Of a stretch of 64,000 nt of DNA, positions 7,771-15,568 are shown in pieces (within the stretch, counting starts at the first letter, position 1; each line of letters opens with the position of its first letter). Location: contig JOBE01000030.1 of assembly GCA_000717735.1 (NCBI GenBank), positions 23,485 through 87,484 on the forward strand, written 5' to 3'. The DNA comes from Streptomyces griseoluteus. Lineage in GTDB: Bacteria; Actinomycetota; Actinomycetes; Streptomycetales; Streptomycetaceae. A model generated the notes under the pieces. It did no database searches and was not told where the DNA came from. It saw only the letters and a list, made by a program, of their open reading frames with translations. Both the position numbers and the translations under genes were made by a program.

Positions 7771-8115
7771 CGAACGGACACTTGCCAGTTCCGCCTCGCG
7801 GCGACGTCGCATCACGGCGGCGACCAGGCCGGCGGCGGTGACCCCGGCCACCGAGACCAGCGCCGTCGTCCCGCGCCGCCCGGGAAACAGGTCGTCGTAC
7901 CAGCCGAGCGCCAGGCACAGGACCAGAGCCGGCCCTCCGATCAGGGCGGTGCGGCGCGGTCCGCCGGTGAGCCCGGCGAACGCGGGCCCCAGTGCCACGA
8001 GAGGCAGCAGCCCGACGGTCGGCCCGGCGGCGATGTCGGCGATCGCGGTGACCGCCATGACGACGAAGGGGAGGAGGGAGAGGGCGCGTGTTCCGGTCGG
8101 CTGCTGGTTGGACAA
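7771..8115 (-). pseudogene. N-terminal fragment of a membrane SpoIIE-type PP2C phosphatase
   Basis: A TTG at 8115 with GGGGAG upstream opens a frame encoding three or four membrane segments (LSLLPFVVMAVTAIADIAAG, VGLLPLVALGPAFAGLTGG, ALIGGPALVLCLAL, ALVSVAGVTAAGLVAAV). The conserved cytosolic exit MRRRREAELASVRS follows. This is the membrane module that normally precedes a PP2C phosphatase domain in streptomycetes. Homology stops there at 7771 and no phosphatase domain follows; the frame reads on as nonsense to 7321. I read it as a truncated gene. A functional stand-alone membrane domain is possible but less likely. Confidence 0.6.
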
Positions 8116-8396
8116 GGTTCTCCCCGGTGGCTCCGGTGGTGCCACCCCCGCTGCGTGCCGACACCGTCCCTGCGGCATCCGACGAGGGCGCCTGGCTACC
8201 TTTAGCCTATGCAACGATCCTGTGTGCGCCGGGACGGCTTCGCGAAGGGGTGACCGAATCGATTCCCGCGTCGGAACCAGACGTGTGCCCGCCCGTGGGA
8301 GGGTAAGGGGAGCCTCGGGTGGCGTGTCATGGACCCGGCCCGGCCTCTGGTGCGGGATGTTCGTCCCGGCGACTGTGAGTGTGCGGAGGTGTCCCG

Positions 8397-9749
8397 GTGG
8401 AGGCGAGCGACGGCAAGCGGAATCGGCCCGAGCCTCCGTCCCGGGCGCCGTCGGAGCCTTCGAAGCGGCCGGCTCCGCTGACGCGTCTGCGGGCTGCCGT
8501 GTCGGGGCCGCCGCCGGGGCCGTCGCGGCCGGAGTTCTGGCGCAGCCCGCTGCGAGGGCTGTGGCTGACCGCTGTGCTCGGACTCGTCCTGCTGGTCGGC
8601 ATCACGCTGCTGTTCGTCACGGGCCTGCTGTCGTACGCCGCGTACAACCCGGACCTGTCGCCGGTCAACGACCAGACGCCGGACAAGGGGTGGCTCGGCT
8701 TCTACCTGTTCTCCTGGCCGACCTCGCCGTACTGGCTCTACCGGGTGAACCAGGGCGTACACGTGGTCCTGGGCGTCGTCCTCGTGCCGGTGCTGCTGGC
8801 GAAGTTGTGGTCGGTCATCCCCAAGCTGTTCCAGTGGCCGCCCGTACGGTCGGTCAGCCACGGCATCGAGCGCCTGTCCTTGCTCCTGCTGGTGGGCGGC
8901 GCGCTCTTCGAGTTCGCCACCGGCATCCTCAACGTCCAGCTGCACTACATCTTCCCGGGCTCCTTCTACGTCCTCCACTTCTATGGGGCGTGGGTGTTCA
9001 TCGGCGCCTTCGTCGTGCACGTGGCCTTCCGGCTGCCGCGTGCCCTGCGCGCTGTGAGGTACGGACGCGAGCTGCCGGAAGCAGGTACGGAGGAGGCGGC
9101 CGGCCTTGCGTCGCCCCGGCCGGCGCCGCCGACCATCTCAAGGCGGGGAGCCCTGGGCATGGTCGGACTGGGCTCCCTGGCGCTGTTCGTGGTGACGGCC
9201 GGGCAGAGCGTGGGCGGCTGGTGGCGTCAGACGGCGCTGCTCGCCCCGCACGGCGCGGATCCCGGCTCCGGGCCGAACGGTTTCCAGATCAACAAGACCG
9301 CGGCTTCCGTGGGGATCCGGCCCAGCGACATCGGCCCCGCCTGGCGGCTGACCGTACGCAGCGCGGGCCGTCTGGTCGTGCTGACCCGAGGCGAGCTGCT
9401 GGCCATGGAGCAGCACGAAGCGGCTCTGCCCATCGCCTGCGTGGAGGGCTGGTCGACCCCCGACCAGCTGTGGAGCGGCGTGCGGCTCACCGACCTGGCC
9501 GCACTGGTCGGACGGGGCACGGGCACGCCACCGGCCCTGGTGGAATCGGTACAGCGGGGAGGGGCGTTCAGCTCCGTCGTGCTGAGGGACAACCAGGTAC
9601 GCGACCACCGTTCACTCCTGGCCGTACGCGTCAACGGAGCCGTGCTCTCGCGGGACCACGGCTACCCGGCCCGGGTGATCGTCCCCGGGGCTCCCGGCGT
9701 CCACAACACCAAATGGGTCACCCGGATCACCTTCGGAGAGCCGGCATGA
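8397..9749 (+). CDS. membrane molybdopterin oxidoreductase with cytochrome b561-like domain (copy 1)
   Basis: A 450-residue protein; the GTG at 8397 is chosen for GGAGG 7 nt upstream. Residues about 55-220 hold four to five membrane spans with His residues placed as in di-haem cytochrome b561 proteins (YRVNQGVHVVLGV, VLHFYGAWVFIG, FVVHVAF). After a further hydrophobic anchor (SRRGALGMVGLGSLALFVV), residues about 300-450 form a sulfite-oxidase-type molybdopterin domain with the Mo-ligating Cys in LPIACVEGWS and the closing SRDHGYPARVIVPG and HNTKWV. The fusion suggests electron transfer between membrane haem and an external Mo site. The substrate is unknown. A paralogue lies at 13959. Confidence 0.88.
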   Translation: MEASDGKRNRPEPPSRAPSEPSKRPAPLTRLRAAVSGPPPGPSRPEFWRSPLRGLWLTAVLGLVLLVGITLLFVTGLLSYAAYNPDLSPVNDQTPDKGWLGFYLFSWPTSPYWLYRVNQGVHVVLGVVLVPVLLAKLWSVIPKLFQWPPVRSVSHGIERLSLLLLVGGALFEFATGILNVQLHYIFPGSFYVLHFYGAWVFIGAFVVHVAFRLPRALRAVRYGRELPEAGTEEAAGLASPRPAPPTISRRGALGMVGLGSLALFVVTAGQSVGGWWRQTALLAPHGADPGSGPNGFQINKTAASVGIRPSDIGPAWRLTVRSAGRLVVLTRGELLAMEQHEAALPIACVEGWSTPDQLWSGVRLTDLAALVGRGTGTPPALVESVQRGGAFSSVVLRDNQVRDHRSLLAVRVNGAVLSRDHGYPARVIVPGAPGVHNTKWVTRITFGEPA

Positions 9750-10264
9750 GCCACATGACCGCCTTCCGCCGCCGTTACGGAGCCTCCCCGCTCCACCTGC
9801 TCCTGGTCCTGGCCTCCTTCGCCCTCGCGGCCTACGCCGGTGTGCGACTGCTCAAGGGAGACACCTTGGGCGTGGCCCTGTGGTTCGTGGGGGCGGCACT
9901 CCTCCACGACCTCGTGCTGCTCCCCTTGTACGCGGTTACCGACCGTGCCGCGCAGCACCTGTTTCGCGAGATCCCGGGGCAGGGGCAGGGGCAGCCGAGG
10001 TCGAGCGTCAACCACGTGCGTGTTCCCCTCTTCGTCTCGGGCCTTCTGCTGCTGGTCTGGTGGCCACTGATCCTGGGCCTGGTCGACCGCTACACCGCGT
10101 ACACAGGGCTCCCGGCCGACGGGTTCCTGGAGCGCTGGCTGCTGATCACGGCTGCGCTCTTCGTCGTCTCGGCAGCGATCCTCGTCGTCCGCAGGTGGCA
10201 TGAATCGGCGCCTCGACGACGCGCGGCACGACGCGAGCGACGGGCACGCGAAGCCGTGCGGTGA
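9746..10264 (+). CDS. small membrane protein partnered with molybdoenzyme copy 1
   Basis: A 172-residue protein with ATG overlapping the upstream stop (ATGA), so translation is coupled to the molybdoenzyme. About four spans are seen: LLLVLASFALAAYAGV, VALWFVGAALLHDLVLLPLYAV, VPLFVSGLLLLVWWPLIL and LLITAALFVVSAAILVV. The C-terminus is Arg-rich and cytoplasmic. The motif LLHDLVLLPL matches VHDGLIAPL in the small protein next to molybdoenzyme copy 2. That conserved pairing argues for a dedicated membrane subunit or assembly partner. No named family is recognised. Confidence 0.8.
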   Translation: MSHMTAFRRRYGASPLHLLLVLASFALAAYAGVRLLKGDTLGVALWFVGAALLHDLVLLPLYAVTDRAAQHLFREIPGQGQGQPRSSVNHVRVPLFVSGLLLLVWWPLILGLVDRYTAYTGLPADGFLERWLLITAALFVVSAAILVVRRWHESAPRRRAARRERRAREAVR

Positions 10265-10360
10265 CGGCGAGGCCGGTGGCTGGGGACCCGGCCGGTGCCG
10301 GCCCCGCTGACGGTCCCGCCCGCAGGGCGCGTGGTCGGGCCGTGCGGAAGGGTGGGTTCC

Positions 10361-10690
10361 ATGACGTACGACGAAGGGCTGGCCCAGCGGATCCGGGAAG
10401 GGCTCGGTGAGCGGCCGGGCCTCACCGAGAAGCGGATGTTCGGCGGGCTGGCCTTCCTGCTGGGCGGGAACATGACCGTGGGCGTGGTCGGCGACGAGCT
10501 GATCGCCCGGGTGGGCCCCGATCAGGCCGAGGAGGCCCTGGACCGCCCGGAGGCCCGCCCGATGGACTTCACCGGCAAGCCGATGCGCGGCTGGGTGACC
10601 GTCGGCGGCCCCGCGCTCGCGGAGGACCGGGTCCTCGACCACTGGATCACGACGGCCGTGGATTTCGCGAGCACACTTCCGCCCAAGTGA
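10361..10690 (+). CDS. TfoX N-terminal domain protein
   Basis: A 109-residue protein starting at ATG 10361 behind GGAAGGG. It has the TfoX_N pattern: LTEKRMFGGLAFLLGGNM near the N-terminus and FTGKPMRGWVTV near the C-terminus. Full-length TfoX regulates competence in gamma-proteobacteria, but stand-alone TfoX_N proteins in actinomycetes are of unknown function. It is convergent with the SRPBCC pair that follows and 96 bp downstream of the small membrane protein. Confidence 0.85.
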   Translation: MTYDEGLAQRIREGLGERPGLTEKRMFGGLAFLLGGNMTVGVVGDELIARVGPDQAEEALDRPEARPMDFTGKPMRGWVTVGGPALAEDRVLDHWITTAVDFASTLPPK

Positions 10691-10717
10691 CTGAGGATCG
10701 CGGCCGGACGGCCTGGC

Positions 10718-11167
10718 TCAGACCGGGCGTTCCAGGAGCGCCTTGAGGCATGCCAGGTCCTTGCTCTGGGCGCGCCGCATCGCGGCCGCCATCGCGGGGG
10801 CGGCGAGTGCGGCGAATCCGCTGGGCTCCCCCCGGTTCCGCAGCGTCATGAGGGTGCGGCCGCCGGCTTCCCCGTGCGGTTCCCACGTGTAGGTGGTCTC
10901 CATGGGGAAGGGGCCCTCGTTGGTCCGCATCACCAGCCTCCGGCCCGGCTCGTAGGCGGCGATCTCGTACGTGTAGGCGAGGCGCCGACCGAGGAAGCGG
11001 GCGGTGAACGAGACGCGGGAGCCGATCGCGACGGTTGGCGGGGTCTGCCAGGCGACGGAGTCGATGTTGGCGTACCACTCCGGGGCGTGCGAGGGGTCGG
11101 CCGCATAGGCGGCCACCCGGTCGCACGGGACGCCGATCACCGTCTCGGTCAGGACGTCGACCTTCAT
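10718..11167 (-). CDS. SRPBCC-family protein (polyketide cyclase/START-like)
   Basis: A 149-residue helix-grip protein with ATG at 11167 overlapping the upstream gene's stop. The SRPBCC order is visible: an N-terminal strand VLTETVIGVPCDRVAAYAADPSHAPEWY, the central GSRVSFTARFLGRRLAYTYEI strands, and a long C-terminal helix with DLACLKALLE. Such folds bind hydrophobic ligands in a deep pocket. It is the second gene of an operon controlled from the divergent region near 11640. No catalytic motif is apparent. Confidence 0.85.
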   Translation of the reverse strand: MKVDVLTETVIGVPCDRVAAYAADPSHAPEWYANIDSVAWQTPPTVAIGSRVSFTARFLGRRLAYTYEIAAYEPGRRLVMRTNEGPFPMETTYTWEPHGEAGGRTLMTLRNRGEPSGFAALAAPAMAAAMRRAQSKDLACLKALLERPV

Positions 11168-11595
11168 CGGGGTCCTCCGACGGTGAAGAAGGGACGGGGC
11201 GTGCCCGACTCGTCGTAGTCCTTCAGGCGGGTCATCAGGGTGCCCCAGGTCTCGCTGATCATCGGGAGCTCGGCCTCGCCGTCCGGGAAGCCGGAGTGGG
11301 AGAAGGCGACGCGGGTGCCGCCGCCGGGGGCGTCGGAGAGGTCCCAGGTGATGGTGGTGCCGGCCCAGTGGGGCGGGAACGCGCCGATGTTCACCCAGAC
11401 GACGCGGTCCTCGTCGGCCCGCTCACGGCGGAGCTGGAAAGGCTCGGGGATGCCCGGGAAGTTGAAGAAGAGGACCTCGTCCTTGCGGTTCACGTCGTTC
11501 GTCCACCAGCCGGTGAGGCCGTCGTGGGTGTTGAGCGACTCCAGTACGCGGGTCCGGCCGGTGGCGATGTCGGTCTCGTGGGTGATGGCGGTCAT
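11164..11595 (-). CDS. SRPBCC/AHSA1-like protein
   Basis: A 143-residue protein with ATG at 11595. It carries the AHSA1-like SRPBCC features: an N-terminal HETDIATGRTRVLESLNT strand and helix, a central WTNDVNRKDEVLFFNF and a C-terminal ETWGTLMTRLKDYDESG helix. It is first in a two-gene operon with the next SRPBCC gene (4-nt overlap). It is divergent from an ArsR/SRPBCC pair across a 104-bp control region, a common actinomycete arrangement in which the ArsR regulator controls both arms. The ligand is unknown. Confidence 0.85.
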   Translation of the reverse strand: MTAITHETDIATGRTRVLESLNTHDGLTGWWTNDVNRKDEVLFFNFPGIPEPFQLRRERADEDRVVWVNIGAFPPHWAGTTITWDLSDAPGGGTRVAFSHSGFPDGEAELPMISETWGTLMTRLKDYDESGTPRPFFTVGGPR

Positions 11596-11630
11596 GGAGT
11601 GCTCCTGGTGGTGCGGGGTTCCCTGAGGAA

Positions 11631-11654
11631 TTATTTGAGTCCAGACTAAAATAA
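11631..11654. promoter_or_regulatory. palindromic operator in the ArsR/SRPBCC divergent region
   Basis: TTATTTGAGTC and GACTAAAATAA are near-perfect complements (10 of 11 positions) around a central CA. The site is AT-rich against a background above 70% GC and lies between the two divergent transcription units. It is the likely binding site of the ArsR-family protein encoded at 11700. GACTAAAAT recurs at 11685-11692. Confidence 0.65.
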
Positions 11655-11679
11655 GCCCGTCTGGGGCAGCAAGCTGAAG

Positions 11680-11698
11680 CCTCGACTAAAATTCGAGG
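11680..11698 (+). promoter_or_regulatory. -10 element within a short dyad, leaderless ArsR transcript
   Basis: TAAAAT at 11687-11692 ends seven bases before the ATG of the ArsR gene, placing the transcript start at or next to the start codon. CCTCGA and TCGAGG flank the element (11680-11698) and could form a second operator over the promoter. No Shine-Dalgarno spacing is possible. Confidence 0.5.
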
Positions 11699-11699
11699 G

Positions 11700-12011
11700 A
11701 TGGACGCGGTACAAGTGATAGCCGAGCCCAGGCGGCGCGAGATCCTCCGGCTGATCTGGGACGACGAGCTGTCGGCGGGGGACATCGCGGCCCGCTTCGA
11801 GGTCACCTTCGGGGCGGTCTCCCAGCACCTCAAGGTGCTGCGGGACAGCGGCCTGGTGACGCTGCGCAAGGACGGGACCAAGCGGTTCTACCGCGTCGAC
11901 CGGGAGGCGCTGGGCCCGCTCGCCGACTACCTCCAGGCGATGTGGGGCACGAAGCTCGACACCTTGGCCCGGCTCGCCGAAGAGGCCGAACGGAACGGGA
12001 CCCCCTCATGA
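11700..12011 (+). CDS. ArsR-family (metalloregulator-like) HTH repressor
   Basis: A 103-residue winged-helix protein beginning with the family signature IAEPRRREILRLIWDDELSAGDIAARF, recognition helix TFGAVSQHLKVLRDSGLV and wing KDGTKRFYRVD. It has no cysteines in the metal-site positions, so it belongs to the non-metal-sensing ArsR branch usually found next to SRPBCC genes. The start codon sits directly after the -10 region, implying leaderless translation. Its stop overlaps the ATG of the next SRPBCC gene. Confidence 0.9.
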   Translation: MDAVQVIAEPRRREILRLIWDDELSAGDIAARFEVTFGAVSQHLKVLRDSGLVTLRKDGTKRFYRVDREALGPLADYLQAMWGTKLDTLARLAEEAERNGTPS

Positions 12012-12475
12012 CGACACCCCCGCCCGCCACGGACACCGTCACCCTGGAACGGCACATCGCCGCCCGCCCCGAGACCGTCTTCGGGTTCTTCACCGACCGC
12101 GAGAAGTGGCTGTCCTGGATGGGCGCCGACGGCACCTTCTCCTTCGAGCCCGGTGGCGCGTACCGCACCCGCGTCACCGGCGAGAACATCGCCTCCGGCC
12201 GCTTCCTCGCCGTCGAACCGCCCAAGCGGCTCGTCTTCACCTGGGGCTGGGAGGCAGGACCCATGCCCGTTCCACCCGGATCCAGCACCGTGGAAATCAC
12301 CCTGGAGCCCACGGCCGAGGGCACCTTGCTGCGCCTGGTCCACAGCGGACTCCCCTCCCCGGGGGCATGCGCCGCGCACGCCGAGGGCTGGCAGCACTAC
12401 GTCGGCCGGCTCGCCGTCCGGGCCGAGGGCGGCGACCCCGGCCCCGATGCCTGGATGGAGACGTCCTCGGGCTGA
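12008..12475 (+). CDS. SRPBCC/AHSA1 domain protein
   Basis: A 155-residue protein with ATG overlapping the ArsR stop. The AHSA1 pattern is clear: VTLERHIAARPETVFGFFTD, FSFEPGGAYRT, then the long helix HAEGWQHYVGRLAVRAEGG. It is translationally coupled to its likely regulator. The last 79 bp overlap the 3' end of the oppositely transcribed GT87-like gene, so one of the two C-termini sits in antisense-constrained sequence. Function is likely ligand binding; the ligand is unknown. Confidence 0.87.
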   Translation: MTTPPPATDTVTLERHIAARPETVFGFFTDREKWLSWMGADGTFSFEPGGAYRTRVTGENIASGRFLAVEPPKRLVFTWGWEAGPMPVPPGSSTVEITLEPTAEGTLLRLVHSGLPSPGACAAHAEGWQHYVGRLAVRAEGGDPGPDAWMETSSG

Positions 12476-13845
12476 CGCGTTCCGGTTCCGTGGCGCCGTC
12501 GCACCGCAGCGGCCGCAAGGACGAGGAGGACCGCAAGGCCGTATGCGATCGCGGCCGTCGGCTGCCGCTCGTCGAAGACCCGGCCGAAGACGTACACGGC
12601 TGGGCCCGCGAGGGCGACGCCGAGCCATTCCCACCGTCCGTCCAGCGCGACGAGGGCGACCAGGAGCAGGGCGTACCAGGAGTAGCCGGGCGTGAGGAGG
12701 GCGAAGGCCCAGCCGGTCACCAGGAGTGCGCCGCTCCACGGCCGGTGCGGGTCACCGCGCCACACCACGTACAGGGACACGCTGGCCATGACGACGAGGA
12801 CCACGGGGAGTGCCCAGCTGTCGGCCAGGACCAGGCGGAGCAGCGCGTACCGGGGTCCGTCCGCGGGGTCGTCGTAGCCTTCCTCCTCCACGTAGCCACC
12901 GAGGTAGCCGAAGACGGAGCCTTCCGAGAGGAGGACGTAGGGGAGGTAGGCAAGCGCGGTGAACGCGGCGGCGGGCAGCAGCACGGCGGCCGCGTCGCGG
13001 ACGCGGCGGACTCCGGACAGCGCGCCCGGCAGGACGACGGCGGGCATGAGCTTGGTGGCGACGGCGGTGCCGAGGACCAGCCCGCCGGCCGACCGGCGAT
13101 CAGGAAGGACGGCGACGAGCCCGAGTCCGATCACGGCCAACAGCGCCCCGAGGACGTCCACATGCGCGTTGTTGACCGCTTCGATGGGCACGACGGGGCA
13201 CCACGCCCAATACGCTGCCCGCCGCACGTCCGTGCCCCTGCGGCGCAAGATCAGCAGCACCGCACCGGTCACGCCCAGGGAGATCAGGCCGGAGCCGATC
13301 TGGAGGGGCTTGTGCCGGGCCCCCTCAGGGGAGAGCTGGTCGACGGTCAGGAAGTACGCCTCGGCCACGGGCGGGTAGATGGTGTGTACGGCGGGCCGGT
13401 TGAGACGCGTGCAGTGCCGTACCGGTCCGGTAGGGGCGATGCGGGCACGGTCCGGGCCGGTGCAGGCCGCCCCTGAGGAAAAGAGCCACGAGTCGCGCAG
13501 CCGGATCAGCTCCGGGTCCTGCGGAGCGTGGTCGTAGGGGGATACGCCGGCCGACTGGACGCGGCCGTCCCAGGCGTAGCGGTACGAGTCCGTGCTGGTC
13601 CGGGGTGGCGCCACAAGTCCGGTCACCGTGACGGCGATCGCGCCGGCCACGAGTAGGGGTACGACATGGGAGGACGGAACCCGGCGCAGCGCGAGCAGAG
13701 CGCCGGCGAACAGCACCCAGCACGCCGCGTACCACGAGAACAGCCCGCCGGGGTCGGCGAAGTAGCCGTCGTACCGGATGGTGAGGACGAGGACGGTGGT
13801 AAGGGCGGCGAGGGCTGTGGCGGTGAGGGCGGTGCGCGGGTTCAC
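12397..13845 (-). CDS. GT87/DUF2029-type polytopic mannosyltransferase-like protein
   Basis: A 482-residue membrane protein with about ten to twelve spans. The first extracellular loop carries the acidic and aromatic motif STDSYRYAWDGRVQSAGVSPYDHAP, and HTIYPPVAEAYF follows; both are typical of GT-C enzymes that use polyprenyl-phosphate-linked mannose (GT87, DUF2029). VVPIEAVNNAHVDVLGALLA and TKLMPAVVLPGAL are further family marks. Such enzymes extend cell-envelope glycans such as lipomannan on the outer face of the membrane. It shares a 113-bp divergent region with molybdoenzyme copy 2. Its C-terminus overlaps the convergent SRPBCC gene. Confidence 0.82.
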   Translation of the reverse strand: MNPRTALTATALAALTTVLVLTIRYDGYFADPGGLFSWYAACWVLFAGALLALRRVPSSHVVPLLVAGAIAVTVTGLVAPPRTSTDSYRYAWDGRVQSAGVSPYDHAPQDPELIRLRDSWLFSSGAACTGPDRARIAPTGPVRHCTRLNRPAVHTIYPPVAEAYFLTVDQLSPEGARHKPLQIGSGLISLGVTGAVLLILRRRGTDVRRAAYWAWCPVVPIEAVNNAHVDVLGALLAVIGLGLVAVLPDRRSAGGLVLGTAVATKLMPAVVLPGALSGVRRVRDAAAVLLPAAAFTALAYLPYVLLSEGSVFGYLGGYVEEEGYDDPADGPRYALLRLVLADSWALPVVLVVMASVSLYVVWRGDPHRPWSGALLVTGWAFALLTPGYSWYALLLVALVALDGRWEWLGVALAGPAVYVFGRVFDERQPTAAIAYGLAVLLVLAAAAVRRRHGTGTRQPEDVSIQASGPGSPPSARTASRPT

Positions 13846-13958
13846 GTCCGCAGCGTTCCAGGAACGGTCCTGGAAGTGGGGCAGGGCGCCCCGCGCGTCC
13901 GTGTTTCGTAAGGTGTTCCGACCACCCCTACGGGTCCGTCCGGGGGTGTCATGGGCTC

Positions 13959-15101
13959 ATGCGCTCAACTCCGCCTCCTGGACCGCCGATCACCTTCACG
14001 GCGCGTCTGCATGATGCCCGTACCGCGACCGCGATCGGCCGCTGGCTCGGTCTCGCCATCCTGGTCTGTTTCGCGACCGGCGTGCTCAGCCACCACCTCC
14101 AGCACCCACCCGGCTGGCTCGCCGACCGGTTGCCGAGCCGCCCGTACTGGGGCTACCGGCTCACCCAGGGGCTGCATGTGACCTCCGGCATCGCCGCGAT
14201 CCCGCTGCTGCTGGCCAAGTTGTGGGCGGTCTACCCCAGGCTCTTCGCGTGGCCTCCGGTCCGGTCGGTCCGGCACGCGCTGGAACGCCTCTCGGTGGCC
14301 GTGCTCGTCGCCACGGGGAGCTTCGAGCTGTTCACCGGTCTGCTGAACATCTTCCAGTGGTACCCATGGCCGTTCTCCTTCGTGCCCGTGCACTACGCCG
14401 TCGGCTGGGTCCTGGTGGGCGCGATGCTGATCCACGTCGCCGTGCAATGGCCGCAGATCCGGGACCACTTCACCCGCCGCTCACCCGGCACCCTCTCGCT
14501 TCCCCCCGCCGACGGACCGGACCGCCGTCAGCTGCTGGCGGCCGTCGCGGCCGGGGTCGGCGCCGTCACGCTGACGACCATCGGCCAGTCCGTCACCGCA
14601 CTCGGTCCGCTGGCGCTGTTCGGCCCGCGCAGTCCCGACCACGGGCCGCAGGGACTGCCGGTCAACCGCACGGCCGCCGCGGCACGCGTTACCGCGGCGT
14701 CGCTGACCGACTGGCGGTTGACCGTCGCCGGGCCGCGCCCGTACAGCCTCACTCTGGAGGAACTGCGCGCGATGCCGCAGTACGAGGTGAGCCTGCCCCT
14801 CGCATGCGTCGAGGGCTGGAGCAAGTCCGCCCGCTGGACGGGGGTACGGGTGCGCGACCTGCTGGACCGGGCTGGCGGCGGCCCCCGGGCACGGTGCCGG
14901 GTGGTGTCACTGGAGGCGGCGGGCGCGTACCGGGTGATGGAGATGGGCCGCACGTATGCCCAGGACCCGCTCACCCTCCTGGCGTTGGGCCTGAACGGCG
15001 AAGTCCTGTCCCTGGACCACGGCTACCCGGCGCGGATCATCGCCCCGAACAGGCCCGGAGTGCTCCAGACCAAGTGGGTCGGCCGACTGGAGTTGGTGTG
15101 A
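13959..15101 (+). CDS. membrane molybdopterin oxidoreductase with cytochrome b561-like domain (copy 2)
   Basis: A 380-residue paralogue of the protein at 8397, shorter because the N-terminal disordered segment and the linker are missing. Shared stretches include RLTQGLHVTSGIAAIPLLLAKLW, PPVRSVRHALERLSV, LFTGLLNIFQWY, LPLACVEGWS with the Mo-ligating Cys, and LSLDHGYPARIIAPNRPGV ending in QTKWVGR. Four to five spans precede the molybdopterin domain. ATG at 13959 has only a weak ribosome site. It is coupled (TGATG) to a small membrane protein, as in copy 1, and is divergent from the GT87-like gene. Confidence 0.87.
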   Translation: MRSTPPPGPPITFTARLHDARTATAIGRWLGLAILVCFATGVLSHHLQHPPGWLADRLPSRPYWGYRLTQGLHVTSGIAAIPLLLAKLWAVYPRLFAWPPVRSVRHALERLSVAVLVATGSFELFTGLLNIFQWYPWPFSFVPVHYAVGWVLVGAMLIHVAVQWPQIRDHFTRRSPGTLSLPPADGPDRRQLLAAVAAGVGAVTLTTIGQSVTALGPLALFGPRSPDHGPQGLPVNRTAAAARVTAASLTDWRLTVAGPRPYSLTLEELRAMPQYEVSLPLACVEGWSKSARWTGVRVRDLLDRAGGGPRARCRVVSLEAAGAYRVMEMGRTYAQDPLTLLALGLNGEVLSLDHGYPARIIAPNRPGVLQTKWVGRLELV

Positions 15102-15505
15102 TGGTGTTCCGCTACGTGCTGGGCGGCTGTGGGATCGTCCTGGTGGCCTTCGGCGGTGCCCTGGCGCTGGAGCAACCCGAGCCGTGGCGGGTCGGCGTGT
15201 GGCTCGCGGGTGGGGTCCTCGTGCACGACGGCCTGATCGCACCGCTCGTCTTCGCGATCGCCGCGCTCGCCGCGGCGGCGGGTCTACGTCTGCGTGGAGC
15301 TTCGCGCGCCGCGCTGATCGTCGCGGGCTCACTGACGGCCATCGCCCTGCCGCCGCTCCTGCGCCCCGAAGGCGTGGCCAACGCGACGGTTCTGCCGCTG
15401 GACTACGCGCGCAACTGGCTTCTCGCGATGGCGGCCGTCGCCGTGATCACGGTCGCGTACGTCGGGGTGCGCGCATGCCTGCGACGGGCGGCTCGGCGGC
15501 GGTGA
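15101..15505 (+). CDS. small membrane protein partnered with molybdoenzyme copy 2
   Basis: A 134-residue protein with three to four spans: VLGGCGIVLVAFGGALAL, VGVWLAGGVLVHDGLIAPLVFAI, AALIVAGSLTAIALPPLL and LLAMAAVAVITVAYVGV, ending in a basic tail. Its start shares one base with the stop of the molybdoenzyme. The VHDGLIAPL motif corresponds to LHDLVLLPL in the partner of copy 1, so the pair is conserved. The role is not known. Confidence 0.78.
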   Translation: MVFRYVLGGCGIVLVAFGGALALEQPEPWRVGVWLAGGVLVHDGLIAPLVFAIAALAAAAGLRLRGASRAALIVAGSLTAIALPPLLRPEGVANATVLPLDYARNWLLAMAAVAVITVAYVGVRACLRRAARRR

Positions 15506-15520
15506 GCCGGGGGCTACGGA

Positions 15521-15557
15521 GAAGGGGGCCCACGCGTGTTCGGCGTCGGCCCCCTCT
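15521..15557. terminator. convergent terminator hairpin
   Basis: GAAGGGGGCC (15521-15530) pairs with GGCCCCCTCT (15548-15557) across a 17-nt loop in the 63-bp gap between two converging genes. The stem is decent but the loop is large. Confidence 0.5.
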
Positions 15558-15568
15558 GTGTCGCGTCG

